DNA from: Rostratula benghalensis | Lineage: Eukaryota; Chordata; Aves; Charadriiformes; Rostratulidae | Assembly: GCA_013399305.1 (NCBI GenBank) | Contig: VXAI01000088.1 | Span: 3,340,905 to 3,404,904 of the forward strand | Length of the DNA stretch: 64,000 nucleotides | Direction: 5' to 3' | Shown: piece by piece, positions 1-12,100 of the stretch | Layout of the letters: each line of letters starts with the position of its first letter | How positions within the stretch are numbered: position 1 is the first letter of the stretch | Program-made: the position numbers and the translations under genes | Notes under the pieces: generated by a model | Database searches by the model: none | What the model was told of the DNA's origin: nothing | What the model saw: only the letters and a program-made list of their open reading frames with translations

Positions 1-2107
1 GCAACATTTTAGTGTAGGTTGCAGGGATTTGTCTTATAATATAACTTGTTTTTTATTTCAGTCCCTTTGAAATCTGAGGACTGAACTTGATGGATAAGTA
101 TCAAGTTCGTATAGTGTGTATAAAAAATAAATATAGTATATATAGTAGTGATATATCTCTATATATAAATGAGTATGCATAAAAAATGACTCTGTGAGGT
201 ATATTTCAAATCTGAACTAAAAACAAACTCAGACAATTGACTTCTGAATTTAATTGTTTCAGAGCTACTATGTTTATTTATGGTATTTTGCTTTTGGATA
301 TTCATCTGCAGAGGCAGTCATTGTTCTGACAGCCAAACAACTGTAAAAGGTAAAAATCCCGTCCTTTCTGCTTCCTTTTTCCCACTTTCCCTTCCTTTTC
401 CCTCCTCTTTCCCCAAAACCTGTTCACTGAAAGTATACGCAGACTCTCAGGAATTTTGGCCTGAATTTTCCCAAACTTCAAAGAAACTGTGTCTTTTGCC
501 TTTTCAGCACTAAGTGAGAGCTAGAGTTTAGAAAACTACTGTTCGGGAACCTTCTGGGATAAACTAGAAAGCATCAGTGGCAAATACCTGTAAAATCAAA
601 GAAGGAACCGGTAGAACAGGGTACCCAACTTCCACAGCACTAAATAAAGGCAAAATTTTTTCAAGATGTAGAGCAAATGAAGGCACAATGGATGAACTTG
701 GTTCATCCAGCAAAAGGGCATTTCTTCACCTGCATTTTACTTTCTCAGAACATGGGAGAAAGTGTAAATAACTGAATATATGTCCCTTTCCTGCCCCTGC
801 CTCCTTTAAAGAACCTCAAAAAGAACATTTGAAAGACTAATTTAATTTTATGCATAAGAGAAGTGTAAAAGATTTCCTGTATGTTAGCATTTGTGCTTTT
901 GAATTGCAGATTAGATTAGGTTATACATAGTGTAGCATCAACTAGAACGGAAATTTCTGATTACAGTGTCTGACTTTGTATTAAATAAACGATAGAACTT
1001 TTGGGTGGAAGGACTAAGGAGAGGATTTTGTAGATATTATTAGTGAGAGTCGATCTGTTTTCAAAATGACAGGTAAAATATTATATATTGATTAAGATTT
1101 TTTCCATTAGGTGATTTCATATCTAAGGAAAATAATGTTGATGAGCAAACCCCTCAAAATCCCTGAAGTAGTAACGACTAGCCTTTTAATCAACAAAAGC
1201 AAAATTCAGCACCCAAAAAATTAAAACATTCCAGTAGCATGTTTATAACATGCAGTATTCTATTCATGAAGTATGCAATATATAAAAGGTTGGTTGATTT
1301 AAACCATGTTTCATTTCAAAAGCAAATATTCCGGAGCTGAGCTCTGCAGACATCTCAAAAGTTGGCTTTCTAATGGAAATGCAGACACATCTTCATGTTG
1401 GAGCTTGTGAAATACAGCAAAACAAGCTGCACTTTACCATCATCCTGCTTTTTTCTGGAGGTTTGAAAATGTATGGTGTCACCACTGTGGCAGGACAGTG
1501 ACTGGCACATCGAGGGCAATCTTCCCCCCCCTAGATTCAGGAGTGGGGAGCACATAAAGGGGAGGGAAAAGCTGCCTCATGTGGATACTCTCGGCCCATC
1601 AGCACTCCCTTGTAACACTGCTGGTAAGGAATGCTCCACATAAATTTCTTTAATGCAGCTCTCCTCACCGCCCCTGCTTACTGAGCCACGCAACTCATCT
1701 CAGTGTAACAGGGCAAGGTATTCCTGAACTCCAGGAGTTTACTGAATGCACCCCAAACAGCAGCACTAGTGCATCAGGGTAGGGGGGGGGGTTGTTGCTG
1801 CCTCCAGTTCTAATAAAAAGATGGTACAAATTCTAAATGCTTAAATCCAAGGGATTCCACATTCTGGGCTAAGGGTGTTCATTTTTATTTTTTTTTTTAG
1901 CTTTTTTTGCTGACTTAAAATATTCCCAAGCATGGCATAACGGCAGGATATTTGGAGACAACCTCATCACTGTTCGTGAATTCCTACTGGACTTGCCCTC
2001 TCTTTGGATGACCCATAAAGAAGATGCCTGAAGTCACAAGTACCACCCAACACTGAGGGGGCAGATGCATTTTTTTAGGCATCCTTGGCAGAATGATGGC
2101 AGCACTA
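1..2107. other. Unique AT-rich non-coding stretch
   Basis: No recognisable gene or repeat family. The first 200 bases are rich in TATA-type steps. Open frames at 280-513 and 577-771 are short, have no family resemblance and are within chance expectation. The only notable local feature is a run of ten G at 1782-1791. Confidence 0.6.
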
Positions 2108-2254
2108 AATCAAAGTTATAATTAAGGCTTTTTTTTTTTTCTTTAACAGATTAATATGAATAGTATAGCACAGAATTTAATCAAAGTTACAATTAAAGCT
2201 TTTTTTTTTTTTTTGTTCTTAACAGATTGGTATGATTAGTATAGCATAGAATTT
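2108..2254. repeat. Two-copy local tandem duplication, unit 71-76 bp
   Basis: Copy 1 (2108-2178) and copy 2 (2179-2254) share the same order of blocks: AATCAAAGTTAYAATTAA, a poly-T tract, TTAACAGATT, then a segment reading TATGAATAGTATAGCA or close to it and ending in GAATTT. The copies differ by a few substitutions and by a longer T tract in copy 2. Direct adjacency and shared order indicate a local tandem duplication, probably from slippage or unequal exchange. Each copy also ends its T tract in a 3'-splice-site-like TTTAACAG or CTTAACAG, which looks incidental. Confidence 0.85.
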
Positions 2255-2349
2255 GTTATTGTAATGGTTCAGGATTTCTACAAGAAGAACCAATGTAGTA
2301 CAATTTATAAGGAACGTAATAAAAAGTTGATAATAAAACTGATCTCCTG

Positions 2350-2886
2350 GTGGTTGCTCTGTGCTGTGATGCTTCTGTCCCCTGTGCCAGGGCCACCCTC
2401 AGGTGCCTGGAACTGTCAAAGCTGGTGAGGAGGGTATGCAATAAGAGAGCTGGCACCAGGAACTTTGAGGGAAGGCAGGAAGAAATCCATTTGGTTTGTC
2501 AGCCTGGTGCACGGGACCTTCAGGACATGATAGCAAGGAGAAAGGAACGTATGTGTGATCCACATGGTCACAGAAAATGGTTGCTTCCCTCAAAAAAAGA
2601 TGTTAGCCACGCTAACTACAGTACCAGGGATGGGAGCATGTGGTACCAGTCACAAGTAGCTGCCAAAGCTTGCCCTTTCATTCAGGCTTTGAAGATCCAA
2701 CACAACCTGGCTTGCAACCCATCTTCCCTGGGAGTCCCTATGAGAGCTAGGCTGGACAGGCATGAGGTACCATGGACATCCTCTCCCAAGGAGTGTAAAG
2801 TGTGCTTTTCATCCTCAAAACTGTTTTTCATCCTCAAAACCAAGCAGACACATAAGGTGCATGCTGCTCTGGGATCCAGTGAATGA
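2350..2886 (+). other. Unassigned open frame, not called as a gene
   Basis: A 178-codon frame opens at a GTG. The first in-frame ATG is at 2527, leaving about 120 codons. The stretch is less AT-rich than its surroundings. The product would be basic, with Arg/Lys clusters near the middle, and has no signal peptide, membrane segment or motif I recognise. Near its end a 16-base block is repeated with a 19-base period (2806-2821 and 2825-2840), so part of the frame is a local duplication. A frame of this length is roughly what chance gives once in 64 kb of random sequence. It could be a chance frame or an exon of an unknown transcript. I favour chance. Confidence 0.15.
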
Positions 2887-5800
2887 GTATCACTCAGTTG
2901 GTCCAGTTTTACCCCCATTAGCTCTTCTTTCTCTTCCAGAGGAGCAGGAAACCATGGCAGCTCCTCACCAAGCCAAGCAACATCTTCTCTTTATCTCTGT
3001 AGCTCCTGACATGTAGGGCAGGGCCTGTTGGGAAAGAGCTCCAGATCAGAGCTTGGAATTGCCCACCTGAATGTGAGTAGGCAGCTTAAACAAAGCAGAA
3101 AGGCTAAGCAACCTTATACTGAGAGTTTTCAGCTTCAAAAAAGCAACTACATACCTGTCTCAAGGCAGAGTGAACTCTCAAATTGTCATTCCTGAAAGTT
3201 GCAACAATTTCTTGCCTTATTAAAGTCCTCACCTGAAAATCAGCTTGCAGAAAGTGCCTGACCTAATGCCTTGCCATCTTCACCACCGCTATGAAGGAAC
3301 AAAGAGAAGCACAAACTTTGATTTACTACCTGTCCTTTGAAGGTACCTGAATGCAGGTTTCATGTTTTGCTTTAATATGTTCTTTGGACATATTATAATG
3401 GCAAAAGGTGAACCTTTTCTGGTTTGTACATGTACAGAATCACAATTACTAGAACTAGAGGGGATTCTCATATAGCTTTTCTGATATCTAAGGGGTCCAT
3501 TTGTTCAAAGAACCAAAAAATATGAACATATCTGATATCTATCTAATATAATATAGGATTATATTTGAATATAATTCTAATTGAAGAAAAGGGTTTCTTT
3601 GCAAAAATCAGCTTCACAACTAACCACACTGTTGGAGCTTCAAATTCTTGGCTGCAATGGTAGGAAATGTCTTTCTGTTTTTCCCTTTAGGGACAAGTCA
3701 TCCAATTCCCATATTTTTGAAGGCAGCTGTGTTTTCTCAGACCCTTTCTAAACCAGTCCCCCCTTGTTTGCATGCTCCTTGCGGACAATATCTCATTGGC
3801 TGCTAATTGCAGCCAATTTAAGCCAAATTTTTTTTTCACACAGATAGGATTCTGCAACCACTGCCCCTGTAAAAGGAGCAGATATTGTGTGGGAATTAAG
3901 AACAATTCTGCTCTTCCATTTATAAGTCAGAGTGGAATTTGAGAGGTGGTGACAATGACTAAGAGCAGCTAGAGAACTGCCTGCCTACATCGTGTCCATT
4001 TTGGGGGTTTATGTCTGAATATTGAGTGCAGGTCTGGGCAACTGTAATCATGGTGCTAATTTGAGGATATTCTGCTGCTGCATGCCTTCCTGCCACCAAC
4101 CACCGGGCACAGACTGATTATCCCAGGCAAAAAAGTGGCTTCTGCAGCAGGGTCGGACTCCATTCCCCTTGTGGAGATGTGAAAAATAAAAGATACCTCA
4201 CTGTCTGCCCCTGCTGCCAGGCACTGTCCAGTTTGCATACCACATCACAGCAAGTGACCTGTTAAATGATGACAAATCCTTTAGCTCCTGGCTTTAGGAC
4301 CTCTGACCTCTTGACTCCCTGCCTGTATCCAGGGAGCAGTCTGGGGAGAAGAATGCAATAAACGGCTTGTAATCTGGTGGTCTCAAAAGAAATTACATCA
4401 AAACCAGCTGTTACACCACTAGTCTTTAAAGACTGACAACGTGTTAGCTAAAATAGAGCCTTTACATTGTGTGGGCTTTTGCATTTGCTGAAGGTCCAGG
4501 GCCACTCCTCCTCCCCCCTCCAGCCCTTTATGGAAACAGCAGTAAATGTCATTCCAAGTAAATATGTTCTATCACCCTTTAAACTATGAGTAAGATATGT
4601 TTGATTGCAGTCTCTTCTTTCTCGTTTTAATTAACTGTATTGGGCTGCATTTCCCAACCCTGAGCTTTATACTGTGTTCCCAACACCTTGAGCACAAGAG
4701 TGACTCAGCACATCATTTTGGCATTTCCACTTGCCTCTGACTCATGTTTATACTTTGTTTTGATTATAACTTAGAACTTCTCTCTCTGTTTTTTTTTTTT
4801 TTTTCTTTTGGAAATGTAGCGAACAGGTACGCAGGATTTATGAGGAAATCAAGTCTACATTTGCCTCATTGCTTTTGGTGCTGGCACCCAAAATTATTTG
4901 AGGCACAAGTCAAAACAGACGGTGCCTGACAGTGGATGTCAAAATTTTACCATGGGATGCTTGAAATGCAGACTACATCTTTCTGTCCCTCCACACGTGC
5001 TTCCAAAATAAAGCAAACCAGCAAGCATCTCTGGGGAGAAAAATCAAAAAATGGATGAGCATGAGGGTGTTGGAGGCACTCATAGAGGAACACTTGCTGC
5101 TAAGCACCTCTTAGAGTCCTTCAAAGCCAAAGCAGTTGTCTACCATGTACTTGAACAAGGATAAAAGATGACAAGGAGAATGCTTGAGGAGAGGCACACC
5201 TTTCTCTCCACCTGTTCCTTCCTCATCTCAATGGTTTTCTTTAAATCTCCACTTGTGATACCATCTGTAAAAACTCTGTGCTGTAATCTAAAGGAAAAAA
5301 ACAATAGTATTGGAAGTTCTGCCAGTAACTTCAGTGAAGCCATAAATGTACCCCTGCTCTCTGTAAGAAGTAGTAATAACAAATTTAAAAAAAAGAAAAA
5401 AGGAAAAAAAAAAGAGAGAGAGAGTAGTATTGGAAGTCACAGAGAATAATTATTTCCAGAAAGAGACTGTCTAAAAGTGTCAGTTAAGTCCCCTGCTGAT
5501 GCTTGTGGAAAGTGGTAAAAAGCTGCAGAAAACTGGCAAGATCAGGCAGCTACAGCGAGTTAATGTGAAGCCAAATGATATTCCCAAAACACAGGAGGTA
5601 TTCTGTATCTTTTCTCTGGTGGAAAAATGATATCTGTTAATAGGCATTAATAGAGTCCTCCTCCATTAAGCCCACACTGTATTTGTAGGTGCCTAGGACC
5701 TGCCTCTTTCTCCGTTAGCCTGCCTACTTTTCCAAAACTATTCAGAAGAGCTTATCCTGGAAAAACAAGCACATACCTCTTGATATTATAATATGGTTTC

Positions 5801-7197
5801 AAGCAGATAACAGTCTAATCTGCCTAGCTAGTACTACATTAAAGTAGATGCTGGATCCTTCACACAGAGAGTGTGGGTCTGGTTTTGGGAGGACCTCAGC
5901 CCGCATACAGAGGGAGATTCCTGATCACCAGGTACAGTGGGCGAAACACCACCTTTTCCTCCAAAGCACACTGTTAAATTTCTAAAAATGAACTAGGGAA
6001 CAGAAAAGAGGCAACTTGTTGCCTTTAGGGACCTTTTTTGGGGCAAAATTTCTTTGAAAGGGGAATACCCTAGGAACCTGCTTCTTGTTTTCCTGGACCT
6101 GCGTCCTACGCAGCCCAACTCAGTAGCTTGGGGACAGAGCCCTGCTACATCTCATCTAACAGTTACTCATCCTCTTGTTCCCTTTTCTATCAGCTTCAAG
6201 ATCTTGCTTGTCCAGCCCTCTGCTCGGGGCCTCCCTTAGGACAAGAAGATAGCATTGAAAGCACCAGTTTCTGTTATTGTTTCTACCATTTCCCATATGT
6301 AAAAATGTTGTAGACCTTATTCCAGGTCACTGGCATTTCTTCATTTCTTTCAGTAGTCAGGCTGACACTTAATTGAAGTTAACTCTGTTCCACACACTGT
6401 CTCAGCATCTGGTTTGGAGGAATGGACCACCTGTGAACCTACGCACTAAAATTTAGGTAAATCAACATACCTGCTGCACAGTGGATCTCATGACAAATAG
6501 AAAAACCTGGACAAGAGAGCAGAATTACATTTTAGGGTTCCAAAAGTGCATGTTCTTTAGAGTAGGTTTATAGATCTGATTAGAACCCAAAATGTATTTC
6601 TTTACATTTCAAACTCCATCAGATGTAGGACCTAGCTTAGGTGTCTTGAAGAAATACTCTTATCTTTGTTCTACTCTATATTTAACATGATGGCTCACTT
6701 GGTATGTGCATTTATAGACTAAAATTCTCTGCTTTTGGCTGTTTAATGATCTGCAGGAAGAAATTGAAAGCTCATTCTTTCCATGATGAGAGGGTACATA
6801 CTGAAAACTCACTTGGGAAAATAATCTGATATAGGGTTTCTTTGATTCTGAAATGATTATTTTTTGCCTTGGCCTTGGTCTTGGCCTTAAGTAAATCTTA
6901 CTTTGTAAGAAAAGGAGAGACAATTTTTTTAACTTGTGTAAAGTGAAGAGTTTTGTCTGTACCAGCTAGAAGGAACCTGTGGCTGCTGCTGGTTTGGAAA
7001 GTGGCACCTTATGTAGTGGTTCAGTAGGAAGTTGACATAACATATGTGGGTTATGAAGAGGAGCAGAAAGTAAGGCATGACAGCTTCTGTTTGTTTCAGA
7101 GAAACATTAAGAGCAAAGTGATGGTTGTCCCGAGTATTCCTTTTCCCCTGTTTCACATGTGCTCATTCTCCCCCATTTCTTTTTTTTTTTCCTGTAG
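2887..7197. other. Unique non-coding stretch with simple-sequence tracts
   Basis: No gene or repeat family recognised. It contains a T run near 4791-4814, an A-rich/(GA)n tract near 5385-5425, and four degenerate copies of a CTTGGC-type hexamer around 6866-6889. All open frames are short and unlike known proteins. Confidence 0.55.
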
Positions 7198-7256
7198 AAC
7201 AAAAGACCGAGAAATCTGCTTGCAGGACTACATGTGTGTCTTTGCCAGCGGATTAG
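7198..7256 (+). other. Exon-like segment (candidate only)
   Basis: A 59-base segment follows a strong polypyrimidine tract ending in TTTCCTGTAG and is followed by a GTAGAAG donor-like sequence. Two of the three frames are open across it; in one of them the frame runs from 7046 to 7291. I recognise no protein. Splice-like signals occur by chance in AT-rich DNA, so this is a candidate exon of a coding or long non-coding transcript and no more. Confidence 0.15.
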
Positions 7257-8859
7257 GTAGAAGTGCTGTTTCCTTTATTTATTTGTTTTGAATGATTATA
7301 AAAATGTTTCTATCCCTGCAACGTGATGGATTGCAAGTTTAATTCCCCAATATTGCCCAAGAAGACCAAGCACAACTCTTCTTTTTTAGATTGCTTGTTT
7401 CAGGCTGGTTGGTAAGTCCAGGGAGTCACCTCCACTGTCATATGTCTTAATTTTCTTTATAACTTTCTCAGTCAGACTTCAGGGTCCAGCTACCTTGTGC
7501 GTGGCTGTGAAGGCAGGCAGGAGGTGGGAACTGTTGCCTCCTTCCAAAACCCTGTGGTGGGCCTCTGACACCACACTGAGCTGAAGCTGGAAGCCAGAAT
7601 GCATTCCTTCTGGGGAAAAAAAAATAAAAAACTGGGGCAGGGGGGGGAAAGCTCACATCTCAAATCACAAACTCTGTTCATACCAGTGGGAGCGCCTCCC
7701 TTCCTAACTCGGATTGCACCAGCTTGCCTGTTGCTGAGTGCCACAGCTGCGGGAACCTGGGGAGAATCAGAGTTACGGCCAAGGAATATTGGTCTGCTGC
7801 CCCTGAAGATGCTCATTAATACTATATTACTGCTGAAGTAATTGTTTCTTCAATTTTTTGGGGGGGCACAAACCTGTTCACTTTAAGAATTCGCTGGAAG
7901 CGATTAAAGACAGAATTTTCCTTAATGGGTCAGAGGGTTTTGTTTTTGCAAGGCAACACTGACAATTCTTTTTCTCTTTGCTTTGCTATTTTATGTTTTC
8001 CTTCGCACCTCTGTGATTTCCCTAATAATTCCTGGTGCCCTAAATAAAATACTCCCAGCACTTCTTCTCCTCCTCCTGGATAATTTAACTTTCTGAGAGG
8101 GATAAGCAAGTCACCAGTTCATGAATGCCTGGTGTGTTCAACTAAGCATTAGCATATACAATTACTGAGAAAATATTGAAATAATCTACAGCAGAAAATA
8201 TAACCTGCAGGAAAATACTTCTACTCCCTCACATATTTTGTGCAAATTTTGTGTGCTCTGAACTGGGTCAATATGTATATAACTAGGAAATACACCAAGT
8301 GCAAGGAAAAGACATTATTTTATAAACGCAGACTAGGAGGAATCAAAGTTTATACTCCTCTCTAGCTATCTCTCTATATTTAATACGATCAACTTGCAAA
8401 ATGATTTGATATTTATAAATCAGTACAGGTATGAAACAGTCAAGTTCTTGTGGAAATGTACTGAGACAACTGCTCATTTCTAGTAAGGGGTCCTTAAACC
8501 ACTCCTCATACCTGTGAGGCCTGTAAAGGGACTTTAAAATGTGTGAAAATGTCACTTAGTCCCAGACTAAGGACCTCTGCCCCCCATGAAGTACAAAGTA
8601 GCATTAGAAAAAGGTGTGTTAAGTTCACTCTCTTTAACAGAAAGCGTCTGAACAAGACTGCAAAATTATACCTTTTGCAGTTCTGCAGCGAGCTGAATCT
8701 TCATTTTATATTATTATCTTAGCAACAGGAATAATCTTTGCGTTTTCGTCAGTATCTCAGCCGTAACGCATGGGCCCTGGGCAGGTTTTTCTCCCATTGT
8801 GTGTGAAAGCCAAGCTTGACCCTCGGTTGCTCTCTGTAGAGTCGTTTCAGAGACTGAAA
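7257..8859. other. Unique non-coding stretch
   Basis: No gene or repeat recognised. A poly-A/poly-G patch lies at 7615-7650. Overlapping open frames at 7468-7841 on both strands are short and have no family resemblance. Confidence 0.5.
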
Positions 8860-9190
8860 GGTAGGTGTTAGAGACCACTGGCATAGAAACTGACAGCCTT
8901 CAGGGCGCAGGCATCTTTGGCTGAGTCACTTGCAAACTGCTGCAGCTCAATGACAGCTTACCAGCATGCAAAGCCATTAGGAAAGCACAGCTGAGTGACT
9001 GCGAGTGCATGGGAATGACATATTTGATCTCATTTGCTGTTTATTTTATGGGCTCGAGTTTATCAATCAAAGCCTACGAGCTGCGGACGACAAGACACAG
9101 CGAGGGCTGTTGGGAATCCGGCAGCAGTCCTGCGTTCAACGCAGAGAATAATGAAGTATGGATACTAATTAAAATAATATAGGTTACGAA
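8860..9190. promoter_or_regulatory. Possible conserved non-coding element
   Basis: This block is compositionally balanced, free of homopolymers and has no repeat resemblance. It carries several potential binding sites: TAATTA-type homeodomain cores near 9166-9173, a TATCAATCAAAG segment near 9061-9072, and a 13-base inverted repeat TGCGTTcAACGCA at 9131-9143. These properties resemble vertebrate distal enhancers, but only alignment with other birds would show constraint. This is inference from texture. Confidence 0.2.
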
Positions 9191-12100
9191 GCTGTGCCTT
9201 CAGCCATTAAGGACTGCCTGGCTCTCTCCAGCAGTCAGCCTCAGAAGGCAAGGGAAGTGTCTGTGTATGGTTTCTACATATCTGCTGTGAACATAAATGT
9301 CAGTCATTTAAACACTGCTTATCAACCTCATGTAATAGATGTATCACATACAAGCAAAAAAAAAAAAAAAAGGCAGATACAGCTATGCATTTAAATATCA
9401 GCTATACATGCATCTATAAAGCCACAGATAATTTACAAATGTTTATATTTTACAGATGAATCGTAGGTATTTATAATGCCATATTTGTGTGCTTTGCACA
9501 GGGAAAACAATACAAACATATGCAAACCTGTGCCTGGTATCCAAGACGGAAGTTTATATACAGATACATATGCAAAAATATGATCTGTCATTTTCAGCAG
9601 ATCTAATTCTTTCCTCCCACATGTTAAGCCTTGAACTGCTGGAAATTCGTTGAAGAGAAATGTACTACTACAGATTTCCTCTAGCACAGAAAGCTTCAGA
9701 CTCCAGGTCTGCAAATTTAGTACCTAACAGGCTACATTCTGAAGATAACGGCTTTGGAAAAGCCAAATCATGTCTGCTGTCTCTCTGCCTTTATTTGACA
9801 TTTGATACTGCCTCACAATGCCTTGTGGAACATACTCACAACATCATGTCTGTAACTTGGTAGCTAAGTGACGTAAAATCTGTGGTCGTGTTACAAATCA
9901 CTGTTGGACCCGAATTTCTTCCTTCTTTTTTGGCTTAAGCTAAAATCTCACTCTTGTAGAATTATAATAAGAGATGGACTAGGTCTGAAGAGCAATTTAT
10001 ATACAACTTTAAAGGAAAGCAGGAAATCTACCACCCTAATAAAAACTGGGTTTTTTATATACTGTGTGACTTCAGCTCTCATTTGTCACAAGTCTCTCCA
10101 GTTTTCATACACCCTCTTGTCCAGCTTCTTCTAAAACCTGCAGTTAATAAACTACCCAGTAAGGAATTTTTTTTTCTTGCAGAATTTAATCTAATCTTCA
10201 TATGTATTTTCCAAAAAAAACTTAAATTCTTTTAAATCCAGGAAATCTGTTTTTTAGTTTTGTGCAAAAATAAAGAAGAATATTTTACAAATTTTACAGA
10301 ACATTTTACAAATGTTTATGTCAGAAATGTGAGTGCGCTTCTTCAGGATTTTCCTTCTGTTTTGACAGATCATCGAAAACTCTCGCAATTTTTAATGTTT
10401 GGTAATACTGCCCATTAATTAGTAGCTTTTCTCTGCTCACAGTTCTGAGGATTTTGTGAGAGTTGTTAACACCACAGTTATAACCACAATTGTTCATGTT
10501 TTGTCTACACGTGCACCGGTCCTGGTTATTAAGTGTTGTCTAACAGGGAACTGAATGCAGAATCCTGAGAAAAAAATTAATATATTTTAAATTTTGTCTC
10601 AAAACCAAACACTTCCGGTTTATATTTCATTATTTCACCATTTTGCTGGCAAACCACGGTGAAATACTGTTTTGTGTGAGTCAGTGGAAAACTTGGCGGG
10701 TTTTACATTTTTAAGTCTCAAGAAAGCTATATACTTAGACAGACTAGATCATTATAAGATTGTAGTGGTGATATCATCAATATTATCTCATTAATTTCCC
10801 CTCCAGGCCAGAATCTAACTCACGGCTTATGTTTTATACTGACAAATCATGTACTCTGTATCAGGGATGGCATTTTGTTTTACTTGAAAGAGTAAAATAT
10901 TTCCTTATATTGTCACCCACACTAATGTAAATTGTATTAAAATTTTATTTCTAACATGTTTTTGGTGAGGCTTTTTTTGTGGAAAGGATGCTCCCTCTTT
11001 ATTTCTTCGTAGCATTTCTTCAGGAGTTGGAAATAATGTGTGGGCAAATTTGAGATAAAAAAATGGAAGTGGGATTTTAACAACGGTACATTCAGTAGAC
11101 AGCTATTGATTTTAATGAAGTCAGTCTAAAATATGCAATTACTACATGGCCTTCATAAATAATAAGTCAAAACTGTCCTCAGGAGAGGTCAATGGAGAAG
11201 GTCAATAATTTCAGTGCACTGAGGCAGAACTGTGTGTATTTTTACTTCTTGACTATAGAACACTCATTGAATTTTTCACCTGCAAGTCAGCAAACTACAT
11301 ACATTGTAGAAACGGTACAGCAATGATCCACGAATCCAGGACATGGCCAAAGCTGGAAAGGTCAAGTGTCCAAACTCTATCATTGCTCCTCCAAACAAGG
11401 CTGCAGGGAGCTATGAAATCAAGAAAATGCTGAGAAGAGCAAGAAACATTCAAAATTTAATTTAATCTATTGATGTAAACAGCACACATATCTGAAATGG
11501 CATGCACAGGTCATCTTACGGCGGACACAGAAATGTTCTCCTGAACATAGTTGATGACCAGTATAGGTGCACTTCCTTTCCTGAATGGAGAAAATACATG
11601 TAGAACAAAATAAAACACACACTTGAAAACTTTGCAGTTTTCACCTGCAAGGGTTGGAGCATCTGTGTCTCCTGGTTTACAGTCCTTGCACACCTGGTCT
11701 TGTTGGCAGACCATGGGGAACTGAGAAGTTCTGGACTTGAGAGAAACACTAGTGATAACCAGTACTCTCTCATGCTAAAAGATTAAATAACATTGTACCA
11801 TCTGCTTGGAAGAATGCTGAGAATAGTTTTCTCATGCCCTAAAATTTTCAGCAAATCTAGCTACACATGCTAGGTAAGGCTAAGCAAGCACCATAAATCC
11901 CACCAAATTATAATCCTAAATAATTTATTCTACATAAAACTTACTTATTAATACTAAACAATTAATGTTGCTCAACCCTGAGGAGATGTTTCATGTGACT
12001 ATGAACATGTCCTTAGATTTTGCCTACGTAGTTGAATCGGTGCAAAAATGTTTTGATTGGTTGACAATAAACATCCTTATGGATAATACTTTTGAATAAA

